A stretch of 64,000 nucleotides of DNA from Yoonia rosea (GCF_900156505.1 NZ_FTPR01000001.1:2108001-2172000), one strand, 5' to 3'; counted from the stretch's first letter, positions 53,360-62,695 are shown. Numbers and translations: made by a program. The notes: generated by a model from the letters alone, not told the origin.

Positions 53360-54429
53360 CTACTCAACCCACCATGCAGCGTCGGCACATCCAGCGCGCT
53401 GAAGCCGTAGTGCCGCAACCACCGCAGATCGCTGTCAAAGAACGCCCGCAGATCGGGGATGCCGTATTTTAGCATCGCGATCCGGTCGATGCCCATGCCA
53501 AAAGCAAAGCCTTGCCATTCCGCAGGGTCGATCCCGCCTGCTTGCAGCACCTTGGGGTGCACCATGCCGGAACCGAGGATTTCCAGCCAGTCGTCGCCCT
53601 CGCCCACTTTGAGCGTGCCGCCTTCCCATGAACAGCGGATGTCGACCTCGGCCGATGGTTCTGTGAAAGGAAAGTGCGACGCGCGGAAGCGGATGTCGAC
53701 GTGGTCAACCTCGAAGTAGCTTTTCACGAACTCTTCCAGTACCCATTTCAGGTTCGCCATGCTGATATCTTTGTCAATCGCGAGCCCCTCGACCTGATGG
53801 AACATCGGCGTGTGGGTCTGGTCATAATCGGCGCGGTACACACGACCGGGGCAGATGATGCGGGTCGGTGCGCCTGTCGCCTCCATCGAGCGGATTTGCA
53901 CCGGTGATGTATGCGTGCGCAACACATGCGGCGGGCGGTCATCGCCTTCGGCACGGTGGGTATAGAACGTGTCCATCTCAGCCCGCGCAGGGTGGTGGTC
54001 GGGGATGTTCAGGGCGTCAAAGTTGTACCAGTCGCTTTCGATCTGCGGGCCTTCGGCCACACGGAACCCCATGTCGGCAAAGATCGCGGTCACCTCTTCG
54101 GTCACCTGGCTGATGGGGTGAATTGACCCTTGCCGCGCATCACGTGCAGGCAGCGTCACATCCAGCCATTCGTCGCGCAAACGCGCATCAAGGGCGGCAT
54201 CAGCCAGCGCCATTTTCTTGGCCGCCAGTGCGGAATTGATCTCATCCTTCAGCGCATTCAGCGCAGGGCCTGCGGTCTGGCGTTCCTCGGGCGTCATCTT
54301 GCCCAATTCCCGCATCTGCAAACTGATCTCGCCCTTTTTGCCGACGGCCTGCACGCGCAGGTCTTCGATGGCGGCCTCATCGGCGGCACCGGCAATCAAG
54401 CCAAGGTATTTTTGTTTCAGATCGTCCAT
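53356..54429 (-). CDS. pheS: Phenylalanine--tRNA ligase alpha subunit
   Basis: This 357-residue catalytic subunit begins [15 protein letters not shown] with the N-terminal coiled coil, then class II motifs: [53 protein letters not shown] and [18 protein letters not shown]. It makes phenylalanyl-AMP and charges tRNA-Phe with PheT. pheS is followed by the HIRAN-like gene and not directly by pheT. Confidence 0.98.
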   Translation of the reverse strand: MDDLKQKYLGLIAGAADEAAIEDLRVQAVGKKGEISLQMRELGKMTPEERQTAGPALNALKDEINSALAAKKMALADAALDARLRDEWLDVTLPARDARQGSIHPISQVTEEVTAIFADMGFRVAEGPQIESDWYNFDALNIPDHHPARAEMDTFYTHRAEGDDRPPHVLRTHTSPVQIRSMEATGAPTRIICPGRVYRADYDQTHTPMFHQVEGLAIDKDISMANLKWVLEEFVKSYFEVDHVDIRFRASHFPFTEPSAEVDIRCSWEGGTLKVGEGDDWLEILGSGMVHPKVLQAGGIDPAEWQGFAFGMGIDRIAMLKYGIPDLRAFFDSDLRWLRHYGFSALDVPTLHGGLSR

Positions 54430-54625
54430 GCCGCACCTCTTGCAATCGTCCCAGCGGAGTTAGCGAAATGGTGCCATGGTTGCAAGAAGCGTTCAGCCTT
54501 GGCGCGGCAAGCGTGGCGGCCGCGCCGGAGTCTAGACCAACTGGTCAGACACAGGGCAATCTGGGACAAAACTGTAAATGGTGCGCAAGGTGGGGCCTTT
54601 TGCTGGAGAGAGCAGCCTGTAAACG

Positions 54626-55243
54626 TCAGCGATTGCCTCTGCCGTTGTTACCGTTACCGCCTTTGCCGTTGCCGTTATTGCCGTTGCCGTTATTACCGTT
54701 GCCGTTGCCGTTGCCGTTATTGCCGTTGCCATTGCCGTTGCCGTTGCCGTTATTGCCGTTGCCATTGCCGTTGCCGTTGCCGTTATTGCCGTTGCCATTG
54801 CCGCTATTGCCATTGCCACTGCCGTTATTGCCACTGCCGTTGCCGTTATTGCCGTTGCCACTGCCGTTGCCGCCGTCGCCATTGCCGCCGTTGCCACTGC
54901 CGTTGCCGCCGTCGCCATTGCCGCCGTCGCCATTGCCGTTGCCGCCATTGCCGTTACCGTTGCCGCCATTGCCGTTGCCGTTCCCAGCATCATCCATAGG
55001 AGGCGGTTGTATATCCCCCATGGCCTCTGCCATGTCCATTGCAAAGGCTCTGGCCCCGTTCAACGTGGCTTGTGATGCGCCAACCCCCAGAATAACGGCA
55101 AGAGAAGTAACAACGGCAAAATCGACAGTGACAGCGCCATTGTCATCTTGTTGGAATTTCTTGAAAAACGCGCGGGGACCTGTCGGTTGTTGGGTTTTGC
55201 CGCAGCGCCGCAGCAGATTGGCGTTACCAAACATATCGAACAT
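54626..55243 (-). CDS. Pilin-like membrane protein with long Gly/Asn repeat tail
   Basis: This 205-residue protein starts at the ATG at 55243 with AAGGA nine bases upstream. Residues 1-35 are basic and polar, ending DDNG. Then AVTVDFAVVTSLAVILGVGASQ (about residues 37-58, partly quoted) is a hydrophobic helix like that of Flp/TadE type IVb pilins, where a glycine precedes the cleavage site; Asp stands at position 41 where Glu is usual. Residues 86-205 consist almost only of Gly and Asn, with a few Ser, Asp, Lys and Arg. It may be processed by a prepilin peptidase, exposing a disordered tail. No Tad genes are nearby. Confidence is good for coding and moderate for the pilin link. Confidence 0.68.
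   Translation of the reverse strand: MFDMFGNANLLRRCGKTQQPTGPRAFFKKFQQDDNGAVTVDFAVVTSLAVILGVGASQATLNGARAFAMDMAEAMGDIQPPPMDDAGNGNGNGGNGNGNGGNGNGDGGNGDGGNGSGNGGNGDGGNGSGNGNNGNGSGNNGSGNGNSGNGNGNNGNGNGNGNGNNGNGNGNGNGNNGNGNGNGNNGNGNNGNGKGGNGNNGRGNR
54629..54988. repeat. Low-complexity hexamer-based repeat encoding the Gly/Asn tail
   Basis: On the plus strand the tract is built of GCCGTT-like hexamers (GCCGTT, GCCATT, GCCACT, ATTACC) for about 360 bases, with higher-order units that encode about ten residues (GNGNGNGNNG type). Such tracts vary in length by replication slippage and may change protein length between strains. Confidence 0.85.
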
Positions 55244-55473
55244 ATCACTGGTCCTTCTCAACTCGCACTAGATACAAAAACGGGACGGCACCCGCCTTTT
55301 CATTGGTCTGCTGATCGCGTGAGGATATGTTCCAATTAAGACAGAATATTGAAAATTTACTTCAAATTGTGACCCGGCACACAAAGGGACTATCTGATCC
55401 GTACAGCGACTGAAAAAACTCCCGATGCGCGGTGCCTAAGCTCCTCTTAACTTTGCTGTCGTAAGACGCGTGC

Positions 55474-56892
55474 ATGTTTATGCAGACCGCAGCCCCCGTT
55501 ATTGCCGCGAAGAGCCTTTATACGGCGGCAGGTACTCACGCGCCGCCGCGTGCGCTACGGCTGGGTTCGCTTCTCGGGGCGATGAGCTATGCACTTGATA
55601 TGACGGAAGGCCAGCCGCCAGGGCATTGCATTCGCTGTTGCTGGATCGGGACACGCATTGGCAAAGCCTTGGAGATAACCGGGCAAGCCTATGAGGACCT
55701 CTATTTCACCCTTTTGCTGAAAGATCTTGGCTGCAGCAGCAATGCGGCACGAATTTGTGAACTCTACATTGCAGATGACATCACCTTCAAACGTGATTTC
55801 AAGATGATCGACGGGAGTCTCTCGGCCGCATTGCGGTTTGTCTTCACCAAAACCGGGCTGGGCGCCGGGCTCAGTGAAAGGTTGCGCGCGACCGTCAATA
55901 TCTTGCGCAACGGGGGCGACATTAGCCGCGAACTGATTGAAACCCGTTGCAACCGTGGCGCAGATATTGCGGCAAAGATGCGGTTTTCGAAGGCTGTCCA
56001 GGAGGGCATCAGATCGCTTGATGAGCACTGGGGCGGCGGCGGCAAACCACTCGGGCTGTCTGGCGATGATATACCGCGTATTTCAAACATCGCCCTGATG
56101 GCGCAGGTCGTCGACATTTTTCATTCAGCGCAGGGCCCAGAGGCCGCAATGGCAGAAATCGAAGGACGCGCCGGCGACTGGTTTGATCCGGCTCTGGTGG
56201 CAGCGCTTAAAACGGCCAGCGCAACGCCTGACTTTTGGACGCGCCTGAACGATCCAGATTTGGCAGAACTTGTTTTCTCACTCGACCCAAGCGAAACGGC
56301 CCTTGATGTCGACGAGGACTATCTTGACGATATCGCCTCGGCCTTTTCCGATGTCGTCGATGCAAAATCGCCCTTTACGGCCGACCACTCCAACCGTGTC
56401 ACCCTCTATACCGACATGATCGCCGAGGAACTCGGGCTTTCGGCGGATCACCGGCGCTGGCTGCGGCGCGCGGCGCTCTTGCATGATCTTGGCAAACTGG
56501 CGGTGAGCAATCAGATTCTCGACAAACCGGGACGACCGGATGCCACCGAATGGGCAACCATCCGGACGCATCCGAAATATAGTCAGACAATCCTCGAACG
56601 GGTCGAGGCCTTTTGCGATATTGCACCCGTTGCCGGGGCGCACCATGAACGTGTGGATGGGAAAGGATATCCTGCGGGACTGGGTGGCAAAGACCTTTGC
56701 CTAGAAGCCCGCATACTCGCCGTTGCGGATGTTTTTGATGCACTCACTGCGGACAGGCCCTACCGGGCGGCAATGCCGATCGCGAAAGCGCTGGAAATCA
56801 TGGCCGCAGATGTTGAAGCCGCCTTTGACCCCGTCTGCTTTGCTGCACTGCAAGGTGGGCTTGCTAAGCTGGCAAGCCCCGATGAGATTTGA
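55474..56892 (+). CDS. Tandem HD-GYP protein with degenerate first domain
   Basis: This 472-residue protein has two related halves. Residues 30-260 resemble an HD-GYP domain with lost metal sites: LLKDLGCS replaces HD, and GGGGKPLGL stands where HERxDGxGYP is expected. Residues 290-470 are an intact HD-GYP domain: LLHDLGKLAVSN and HHERVDGKGYP, then ILAVADVFDALTADRPYR. The intact half is a predicted cyclic-di-GMP phosphodiesterase. There is no receiver domain or membrane helix. It diverges from the pilin-like gene, with 230 bases between starts, so the two may share control. Confidence 0.87.
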   Translation: MFMQTAAPVIAAKSLYTAAGTHAPPRALRLGSLLGAMSYALDMTEGQPPGHCIRCCWIGTRIGKALEITGQAYEDLYFTLLLKDLGCSSNAARICELYIADDITFKRDFKMIDGSLSAALRFVFTKTGLGAGLSERLRATVNILRNGGDISRELIETRCNRGADIAAKMRFSKAVQEGIRSLDEHWGGGGKPLGLSGDDIPRISNIALMAQVVDIFHSAQGPEAAMAEIEGRAGDWFDPALVAALKTASATPDFWTRLNDPDLAELVFSLDPSETALDVDEDYLDDIASAFSDVVDAKSPFTADHSNRVTLYTDMIAEELGLSADHRRWLRRAALLHDLGKLAVSNQILDKPGRPDATEWATIRTHPKYSQTILERVEAFCDIAPVAGAHHERVDGKGYPAGLGGKDLCLEARILAVADVFDALTADRPYRAAMPIAKALEIMAADVEAAFDPVCFAALQGGLAKLASPDEI

Positions 56893-57033
56893 AGATCTCT
56901 GGCGTCCAGCCTGCGCATCGCAGACCGTCCGGTTCGCGCCGCAAACAGATAACTGGGCGGCCAGAAATTGAGCAGCCTTCGCGCCTGCGTTACTGCAAAC
57001 TCATTCACATGATCTGCCGAACTATCTGACGAA

Positions 57034-57063
57034 AAAGGCCGCCCAGTTTCCTGAGCGGCCTTT
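57034..57063 (-). terminator. Terminator of the rpmI-rplT transcript
   Basis: AAAGGCCGC and GCGGCCTTT form a nine-base stem with a 12-base loop, 22 bases past the rplT stop, followed by a T run on the minus strand. Confidence 0.88.
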
Positions 57064-57085
57064 GTTTTCCGGTCGGGTGCGGGGC

Positions 57086-57448
57086 TTAAGCAGCCAGCGC
57101 ATCCTTGGCTTTTCCAACAACAGCGGCAAATGCCTCAGGCTCGTTCACGGCGAGATCAGCAAGAACCTTACGGTCCACTTCGATGCCAGCCAGTGTCAGG
57201 CCGTTGATGAACTTGGAATAGTTCAGTGTCTCGTCAACCGAGCGCACACCTGCGTTGATCCGCTGGATCCACAAAGCGCGGAAGTTGCGCTTGCGGTTGT
57301 GACGGTCACGGGTTGCATACTGGTTGGCTTTGTCGACCGCTTGTGCCGCGACCTTGAAGGTCTTGGAGCGGCGATCATAATAACCTTTGGCAGCGTCGAG
57401 TACTTTTTTGTGACGACGGTGCGTGACGGTTCCACCTTTAACGCGCAT
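57086..57448 (-). CDS. rplT: 50S ribosomal protein L20
   Basis: This 120-residue ribosomal protein begins [17 protein letters not shown] and has the [23 protein letters not shown] segment (here [17 protein letters not shown]) of L20. It binds 23S rRNA early in assembly and may also repress its own operon. It lies 17 bases after rpmI. Confidence 0.98.
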   Translation of the reverse strand: MRVKGGTVTHRRHKKVLDAAKGYYDRRSKTFKVAAQAVDKANQYATRDRHNRKRNFRALWIQRINAGVRSVDETLNYSKFINGLTLAGIEVDRKVLADLAVNEPEAFAAVVGKAKDALAA

Positions 57449-57465
57449 ATCTCAATTCCCTCTAA

Positions 57466-57666
57466 TTAACGTGCGTAAGGCATCATCGGCTTGATGATAC
57501 CCTCGTCTTGCTTGCTCAGTGTGGTTGTCCCACGAGCGTTACGGAGGAATTTGTTCGTGCGCTTGATCATGCCGTGACGTTTGCCAGCCTGGCCCGCCAC
57601 AACACGGCCAGAAGCCGTCACTTTGAACCGCTTTTTGCAGCTCGATTTCGTTTTCATCTTCGGCAT
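57466..57666 (-). CDS. rpmI: 50S ribosomal protein L35
   Basis: This 66-residue protein starts at the ATG at 57666 ([20 protein letters not shown]), not the earlier in-frame ATG, since family members begin MPKMKTKS. It ends [10 protein letters not shown]. It is paired with rplT as in most bacteria. infC is not adjacent here. Confidence 0.98.
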   Translation of the reverse strand: MPKMKTKSSCKKRFKVTASGRVVAGQAGKRHGMIKRTNKFLRNARGTTTLSKQDEGIIKPMMPYAR

Positions 57667-57817
57667 TTCCGTCTCCTTCAAAGGTTCGGTCTAATCGCGC
57701 GACTCGGCATGCCATCTTGGCCGGACGCGCGGGCTCAGGCGCGGCTGATACGACAGGGGTGGGGGTATTGCAAGAGGTGTTTCGCGTTTTACCCTGCTAT
57801 GAAAGGCAAAGCGGGCT

Positions 57818-58045
57818 TCAGGAGCCGATCACTGTCGCCACGACACGGAGGATCACATCATCGACCGTATCAAGCGCATAGGCCCCGGGGTTTTCCTGCG
57901 CCGCATAAGCCATGCTTCCCGCCCCTATCACCAGCAAAGCAAGCGCATTCTTGGGCCAGCGCCAATCGGAATAAGCGCTGACAGCTGACGGGATTGCAAA
58001 GGCGACCATCGTCAAACCGATCACAAAAATAAGATCATAATCCAT
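57818..58045 (-). CDS. Small two-helix membrane protein of unknown function
   Basis: This 75-residue product begins MDYDLIFVIGLTMVAFAI and has two hydrophobic helices (residues 4-24 and 33-47) and an acidic then Val-rich C terminus. Genes of this size next to pyk in related genomes are annotated hypothetical. It starts 28 bases after the pyk stop on the same strand. Confidence 0.65.
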   Translation of the reverse strand: MDYDLIFVIGLTMVAFAIPSAVSAYSDWRWPKNALALLVIGAGSMAYAAQENPGAYALDTVDDVILRVVATVIGS

Positions 58046-58073
58046 GGCGCCCTACCGATGCTGCTTTGCGATG

Positions 58074-59519
58074 TTACTCTTGTTCTACTGCGTAAATCAA
58101 ACGCTCTGCACAAGGGGCAACCCGCAAGATATTTGTAGACCCCGGCGTATTGAAAGGCACACCTGCGGTAACGACGACCATGTCGTCCTCACCCGCAAGG
58201 TTCTGGGCCTTTGCGGCACGGACTGCGGCAATGACAGCATCCTTAAAGCGGTCCACTTGACCGGAAAGCACACAATTCGTGCCCCATGACAGGCAGAGCC
58301 GCCGCGCGGTCGTGATGTGATTGGTCAAGGCAATGATCGGCACACGCGGGCGTTCGCGCGATACCAACAGAGCGGTCGTGCCGGATTGCGAGAAACAGCA
58401 GATCGCTTTGACATCCGTTGTTTCGGCAATCTCTCGGGCGGCGGACACGATTCCGTCTGCGACGGTCTTGCCGTCGGATTTGCGCGACGCCTCGATAATT
58501 TCGGTATAGGTCGGGTCGGCTTCGACCTCGGCTGCGACATTGCTCATCGTGGTGACGGCCTCAATCGGGAAAGAGCCTGCGGCGGATTCGGCCGACAACA
58601 TGATCGCGTCAGCCCCCTCATAGATCGCCGTGGCCACATCCGACACCTCGGCACGTGTCGGCATCGGACTGTCGATCATGGACTCGAGCATCTGTGTTGC
58701 CACGATGACGGGCTTCGCCGCGGCACGGCATTTGCGCACCAGCTGTTTCTGGATCGGCGGGACGTTCTGCACCGGCAATTCAACACCCAGATCACCACGC
58801 GCGACCATGATGCCGTCAGACACGGCAAGGATGCTGTCAAAGACCTTGACCGCGTTCGGCTTTTCGATTTTTGACAGGATCGCGGCACGGCCTTTGGCAA
58901 GCGCGCGCGCCTCTTCCACGTCTGCAGGGCGCTGAACGAACGAAAGCGCCAACCAGTCAACACCCAGATCGCAAACGAATTCCAGATCCTTGCGGTCTTT
59001 TTCCGACAATGCGGCCAGCGGCAGGATCACGTCAGGGACGTTCACGCCTTTGCGGTTGGAAATCGTGCCGCCCACGATGACTTCGCAATTGGCAAAGGTC
59101 GCGCCACAGTCTTTGACCCGCAGTTTGATTTTGCCGTCGTTAACTAAAAGATGCGCACCTGGTTCAAGCGCGTCAAAAATTTCTTTGTGCGGCAGCTTTA
59201 CGCGGTGCACGTCGCCCTCGGCATCATCCAGATCAAGACGGAAGTCCGCACCCGGCACCAGCTCTTCTTCACCATTGGCAAAGACGCCGACCCGCAGTTT
59301 CGGCCCCTGCAAATCTGCCAGAATGGCAATCGGGCTATCGAGGTCTTTTTCCACCTGCCGGATAATCGCATGGCGCGCTTTGATTTCGGCATGATCCCCG
59401 TGCGACATGTTCAGCCGGAACACATCGGCACCGGCCTCGTGCAGGGCGCGGATCATCTCGTAATCATTGGAAGCAGGGCCAAGTGTTGCGACGATTTTCA
59501 CATTACGGTGGCGTCTCAT
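58074..59519 (-). CDS. pyk: Pyruvate kinase
   Basis: This 481-residue glycolytic enzyme makes pyruvate and ATP from phosphoenolpyruvate and ADP. I start at the ATG at 59519 (MRRHRNVKIVATLGPAS), six bases after AAGGA. Substrate and metal sites are seen in RLNMSHGDH, ISNRKGVNVP, LSKIEKPNAVKVFDSI, MVARGDLGVELP and VATQMLESMID. Length is normal. It begins the pyk-rpmI-rplT-pheST order common in this family. Confidence 0.97.
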   Translation of the reverse strand: MRRHRNVKIVATLGPASNDYEMIRALHEAGADVFRLNMSHGDHAEIKARHAIIRQVEKDLDSPIAILADLQGPKLRVGVFANGEEELVPGADFRLDLDDAEGDVHRVKLPHKEIFDALEPGAHLLVNDGKIKLRVKDCGATFANCEVIVGGTISNRKGVNVPDVILPLAALSEKDRKDLEFVCDLGVDWLALSFVQRPADVEEARALAKGRAAILSKIEKPNAVKVFDSILAVSDGIMVARGDLGVELPVQNVPPIQKQLVRKCRAAAKPVIVATQMLESMIDSPMPTRAEVSDVATAIYEGADAIMLSAESAAGSFPIEAVTTMSNVAAEVEADPTYTEIIEASRKSDGKTVADGIVSAAREIAETTDVKAICCFSQSGTTALLVSRERPRVPIIALTNHITTARRLCLSWGTNCVLSGQVDRFKDAVIAAVRAAKAQNLAGEDDMVVVTAGVPFNTPGSTNILRVAPCAERLIYAVEQE

Positions 59520-59636
59520 AGTCATTCCTTCGTGCATCGCTACCGTTAGCGGTAACAGATTGAGTTGCGCCCTTATTGCGCAATTCCATTCCTGCTTCAA
59601 CTAGCCTAAATCCTGTGTCAAAGGAATGACACCGCT

Positions 59637-60374
59637 ATGACACATGACCCTTACAAAATCATTGGTGAAAACCGCAGCGGACGCTGGCTGATTGCCTGTG
59701 ATCACGCCACAAATATCGTGCCGGATTGGGTGCACGGCGGCGATCTGGGCCTGCCTGAGGCGGATATGCAGCGCCATATCGCCTATGATATCGGCGCGGC
59801 AGGTGTCACACGCAAATTGGCCGAAGCGCTGGACAGTCCTGCGATCCTGTCACGGTTTTCACGGCTGGTGTGCGACCCCAACAGGGGTGAGGATGACCCC
59901 ACGATCATGATGCGCCTTTATGATGGCACGATTATTCCGGGCAACCGCAACGCCGATGACGCCGAAAAAGAAGAACGCTTGCAGCGGCTCTACCGGCCTT
60001 ATCATGCCGCCTATGCGGACTTGGCCAACAAGATGGATAATCCGGTGATCTGTGCCGTACATAGTTTCACGCCGCGCTTGCAAGGGCGGCATCCGCGCCC
60101 TTGGGAGATTGGCGTGCTTTATGCCGATGACGCACGGCTTGCCACGCCATTCATGGCGGCCTGTCGCGCGGCAGGGTGGTGTACAGGTGACAACCAACCC
60201 TATGCAGGCCACCTGCCAGGTGACGCCGTAGACAGGCATGCCTTACAGCATGGCCGCCCGAATGTGTTGATTGAGTTACGTCAGGACTTGATCGCGGATG
60301 AAGCAGGACAAACCCATTGGGCAAACCGGCTGGCCCCTATATTAACAGACGTACTGGCCCAATCAGGCCTTTGA
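59637..60374 (+). CDS. N-formylglutamate amidohydrolase
   Basis: This 245-residue metal-dependent amidohydrolase has WLIACDHATNIVPDW near the N terminus, SRLVCDPNRGEDDPT and ICAVHSFTPRLQGRHPRPWEIG, typical of the family. Members hydrolyse N-formylglutamate in histidine degradation, though roseobacters use several paralogues with unknown substrates. It leads a three-gene unit with DUF1244 and TerB-like genes spaced by 12 and 9 bases. Confidence 0.9.
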   Translation: MTHDPYKIIGENRSGRWLIACDHATNIVPDWVHGGDLGLPEADMQRHIAYDIGAAGVTRKLAEALDSPAILSRFSRLVCDPNRGEDDPTIMMRLYDGTIIPGNRNADDAEKEERLQRLYRPYHAAYADLANKMDNPVICAVHSFTPRLQGRHPRPWEIGVLYADDARLATPFMAACRAAGWCTGDNQPYAGHLPGDAVDRHALQHGRPNVLIELRQDLIADEAGQTHWANRLAPILTDVLAQSGL

Positions 60375-60386
60375 GAGGACAAGACC

Positions 60387-60680
60387 ATGGACGACCAGAC
60401 CCGTATCGAGATCGAAGCTGCTGCCTTTCGCAGGTTGCAAAAGCACCTGATGGAAGACCGCACCGACGCGCAAAACATCGACATGATGAACCTTGCAGGA
60501 TTCTGCCGGAATTGCTTGGCACGCTGGTATCAGGAAGCCGCGAACGAGCGCGGTATTCCGATGACCAAGGACGAAGGTCGTGAGGCGTTTTACGGAATGA
60601 CCATGGCCGAATGGAAAGCGAACTATCAGACTGAGGCAAGCCCTGCGGCCAAAGAGGCCTTCAAGGACAGCCACGGATAA
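60387..60680 (+). CDS. DUF1244 domain-containing protein
   Basis: This 97-residue protein carries the DUF1244 pattern: AAFRRLQKHLMEDRTDAQNIDMMNLAGFCRNCLARWY (in parts) and PMTKDEGREAFYGM. The conserved FCRNCL and WY residues suggest a metal or nucleotide-binding helical fold. The role is unknown. It lies in the N-formylglutamate amidohydrolase unit. Confidence 0.9.
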   Translation: MDDQTRIEIEAAAFRRLQKHLMEDRTDAQNIDMMNLAGFCRNCLARWYQEAANERGIPMTKDEGREAFYGMTMAEWKANYQTEASPAAKEAFKDSHG

Positions 60681-60689
60681 GGAACAGCC

Positions 60690-61133
60690 ATGCTTGAACG
60701 GCTCACAGCGTTTTTCGGCAATCCCGCAGGCTATCACACGCCCCTGCCTGAAGCGGACGCGCAACATGCGATGGGCGCGCTACTGGTCCGGGCGGCCAAA
60801 GCCGACCATACCTATCTTGTCGAAGAAATCGCGATGATCGACAAAATCTTGGCGCAGCGTCACGGCATCAACCCTGTTGCCGCCGCCAAAATGCGCGCCG
60901 AGTGCGAACTTTTGGAACGTAAAATTCCCCAGACGACAGATATTGCCGCAATCCTCGAGACTGCGATCGGCACCGCGGAAAAAGAAGCGACGCTGTTGGC
61001 GCTTTGGCAGGTCGTCTTTGCTGATGGGATCATGCACGTAGAGGAAGACGAGGTGCTGCACCAGATCGAAGCCGTGTTCGGTGTGGGGCCCGAGCGCGCG
61101 AAAGAGTTGCAGCTGCAGGCGGAGCCCAGTTAG
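60690..61133 (+). CDS. TerB family tellurite-resistance-like protein
   Basis: This 147-residue helical protein has a TerB-like domain: ALLVRAAKADHTYLVEEIAMIDKILAQR (partly quoted) with acidic metal-site residues, and the repeat VFADGIMHVEEDEVLHQIEAVFG. TerB-like domains bind metals and act in envelope or stress responses, not only in tellurite resistance. It is the last gene of the unit. Confidence 0.85.
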   Translation: MLERLTAFFGNPAGYHTPLPEADAQHAMGALLVRAAKADHTYLVEEIAMIDKILAQRHGINPVAAAKMRAECELLERKIPQTTDIAAILETAIGTAEKEATLLALWQVVFADGIMHVEEDEVLHQIEAVFGVGPERAKELQLQAEPS

Positions 61134-61435
61134 CATATCATTTAGCAAAAGATGCAAAGCCGGCGCAGAGTGAACGTGCGACAGCACGCAGCGCCGGACC
61201 TTGCCTTACAGAGCGGGCAGCCCCCCCTATTTCCTGTGCCATGTGCCAACAGGAATGAAAGCCGCAGCCCCCCAATTCGACCCGTGCAACCCTGACGCGC
61301 GCACTGATCTAACTTTGCACCTTTTTTCGGCTTCTTTTCGCCCAAATGGTTCTCTAGTCCGGCTACAAAGCTCGCAAAAAATCGACATTGTGTTGGTTTT
61401 TAAACGGCTTCCGTAACCTAAAGAGGTAAGAAAAC
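61134..61435. other. Promoter-bearing spacer of 302 bases
   Basis: No supported gene lies here. The last 120 bases are AT-rich and lead to the AAAGAGGTAAG ribosome-binding site of the DctP-like gene, so this is probably its promoter. No repeat or terminator is clear. Confidence 0.5.
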
Positions 61436-62644
61436 ATGCAGAACGCATCAAGTTCCCATTGGCTCACACTCAAGAAGTGGCTTATTGCGAGTTCCTTTCT
61501 TTGCGTAGCGGCACCCCTCGCCGCTGAACCCGTTACCCTCACCGCAATCAACGGCTCGACGACGGTGTCTGGTGAACTTCTCGATTTTACCGGTGACACC
61601 TATATCATCGACTCCACCCTCGGCCCTTTGCGCGTTCAGGCAAGCTCTGTTGAGTGCAGTGGCCCTGGCTGCCCGGGCGCCGAACTGAGTGCCGACTCAA
61701 TTGTGGCGTGGGATGTGTCCTTGTGGGGCCAGCGACGGGCCTTTACCGAGCACATCGAAAGGATTGCGGAACTCGTTGACCAAAAAACCGACGGGCGGTT
61801 CACTCTGAACCTGTCCTATGGTGGTCTTGCCCCTGCGCGCGAAAACCTTGAGGGCATTCAGGCCGGTACGTTCGAGATGGCGCAGTTCTGTGCGGGCTAT
61901 CACCCTGAAAAAACCCCGACTGTCACCGTGCTGGAATTGCCGTTTCTTGGCGTCTCGACGCTTGAGCAAGAAGTTGCAGTATCGTTTGCCGTTTATGAGC
62001 ACCCCGCCACAGTAGCGGATATGGCGCGCTGGAATGCCACTATTCTGATGCCATCACCGCAACCGCAAAACAACATCCTTGGCGTTGGGTTCCCGCCAAC
62101 GTCGTTGGCGTCTTTCAACGGAATGCAAATTCGCGCCGCCGGTGGCGTGGGCCAGGCGGTCGAAGCATTGGGCGCAGTTGCATCTGTCATTCCGGCACCA
62201 CAGGTCGCAGAAGCCTTGCGTGATGGCACCGTTTCAGCCGTGGCATTTGCCCCCCATGCCCATATGGCATTCGGCACACTTGATAGTGGCACGTGGTGGA
62301 CAACCAACCTGAACCCCGGCACCACAAACTGTCCGGTGGTCGTGAACACCTCTGCGCTTGAACGGTTGCCGTCAGCGCACCGTGTGGCGCTCTTGTCATC
62401 TGTGGGTGAGGCGATTGATTACTACGTGGATAACTATAATGGCGCGACAATGGACGCATGGGGCCCTGCCCTCGCGGAACGCGACATTGTCGAAATCACG
62501 ATCAATGACGAGATCACAACGGCGATCAACCGTGAAGTTGCCGGACCTGCGGCTGCGCAATGGATTGCAGAACAATCCGCCGCAGGTTTTCCCGCACAAG
62601 AACTCTACGATCTTGTGAAAGAAGTGGTTGCCGCCACAAATTGA
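61436..62644 (+). CDS. DctP-like TRAP substrate-binding protein with extra N-terminal domain
   Basis: This 402-residue exported protein has a signal peptide to about residue 30 (ending PLAAEP). Residues 31-85 form an extra domain: VTLTAINGSTTVSGELLDFTGDTYIIDSTLGPLRV (in parts) then VECSGPGCPGAEL. Similar domains precede OmpA or PstS-like proteins in this bacterial family. From about 90, the DctP fold follows: GGLAPARENLEGIQAGTFEMAQF, LPFLGVSTLEQEVAV, GMQIRAAGGVGQAVEALGA. There is no adjacent TRAP permease. A terminator follows. Confidence 0.82.
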   Translation: MQNASSSHWLTLKKWLIASSFLCVAAPLAAEPVTLTAINGSTTVSGELLDFTGDTYIIDSTLGPLRVQASSVECSGPGCPGAELSADSIVAWDVSLWGQRRAFTEHIERIAELVDQKTDGRFTLNLSYGGLAPARENLEGIQAGTFEMAQFCAGYHPEKTPTVTVLELPFLGVSTLEQEVAVSFAVYEHPATVADMARWNATILMPSPQPQNNILGVGFPPTSLASFNGMQIRAAGGVGQAVEALGAVASVIPAPQVAEALRDGTVSAVAFAPHAHMAFGTLDSGTWWTTNLNPGTTNCPVVVNTSALERLPSAHRVALLSSVGEAIDYYVDNYNGATMDAWGPALAERDIVEITINDEITTAINREVAGPAAAQWIAEQSAAGFPAQELYDLVKEVVAATN

Positions 62645-62695
62645 TGCGTGACCGGTGGGATCAAAAAGACCGCCACAGCGCATAATGCAAAGATC

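Noticed and set aside
54130..55044. Long open frames in other frames across the pilin tail region
   Set aside because: They are forced open by the hexamer repeat and encode Cys/Arg, Leu/Pro or Ala/Thr polymers. The frame with a ribosome-binding site and a pilin-like helix is the minus-strand one reported.
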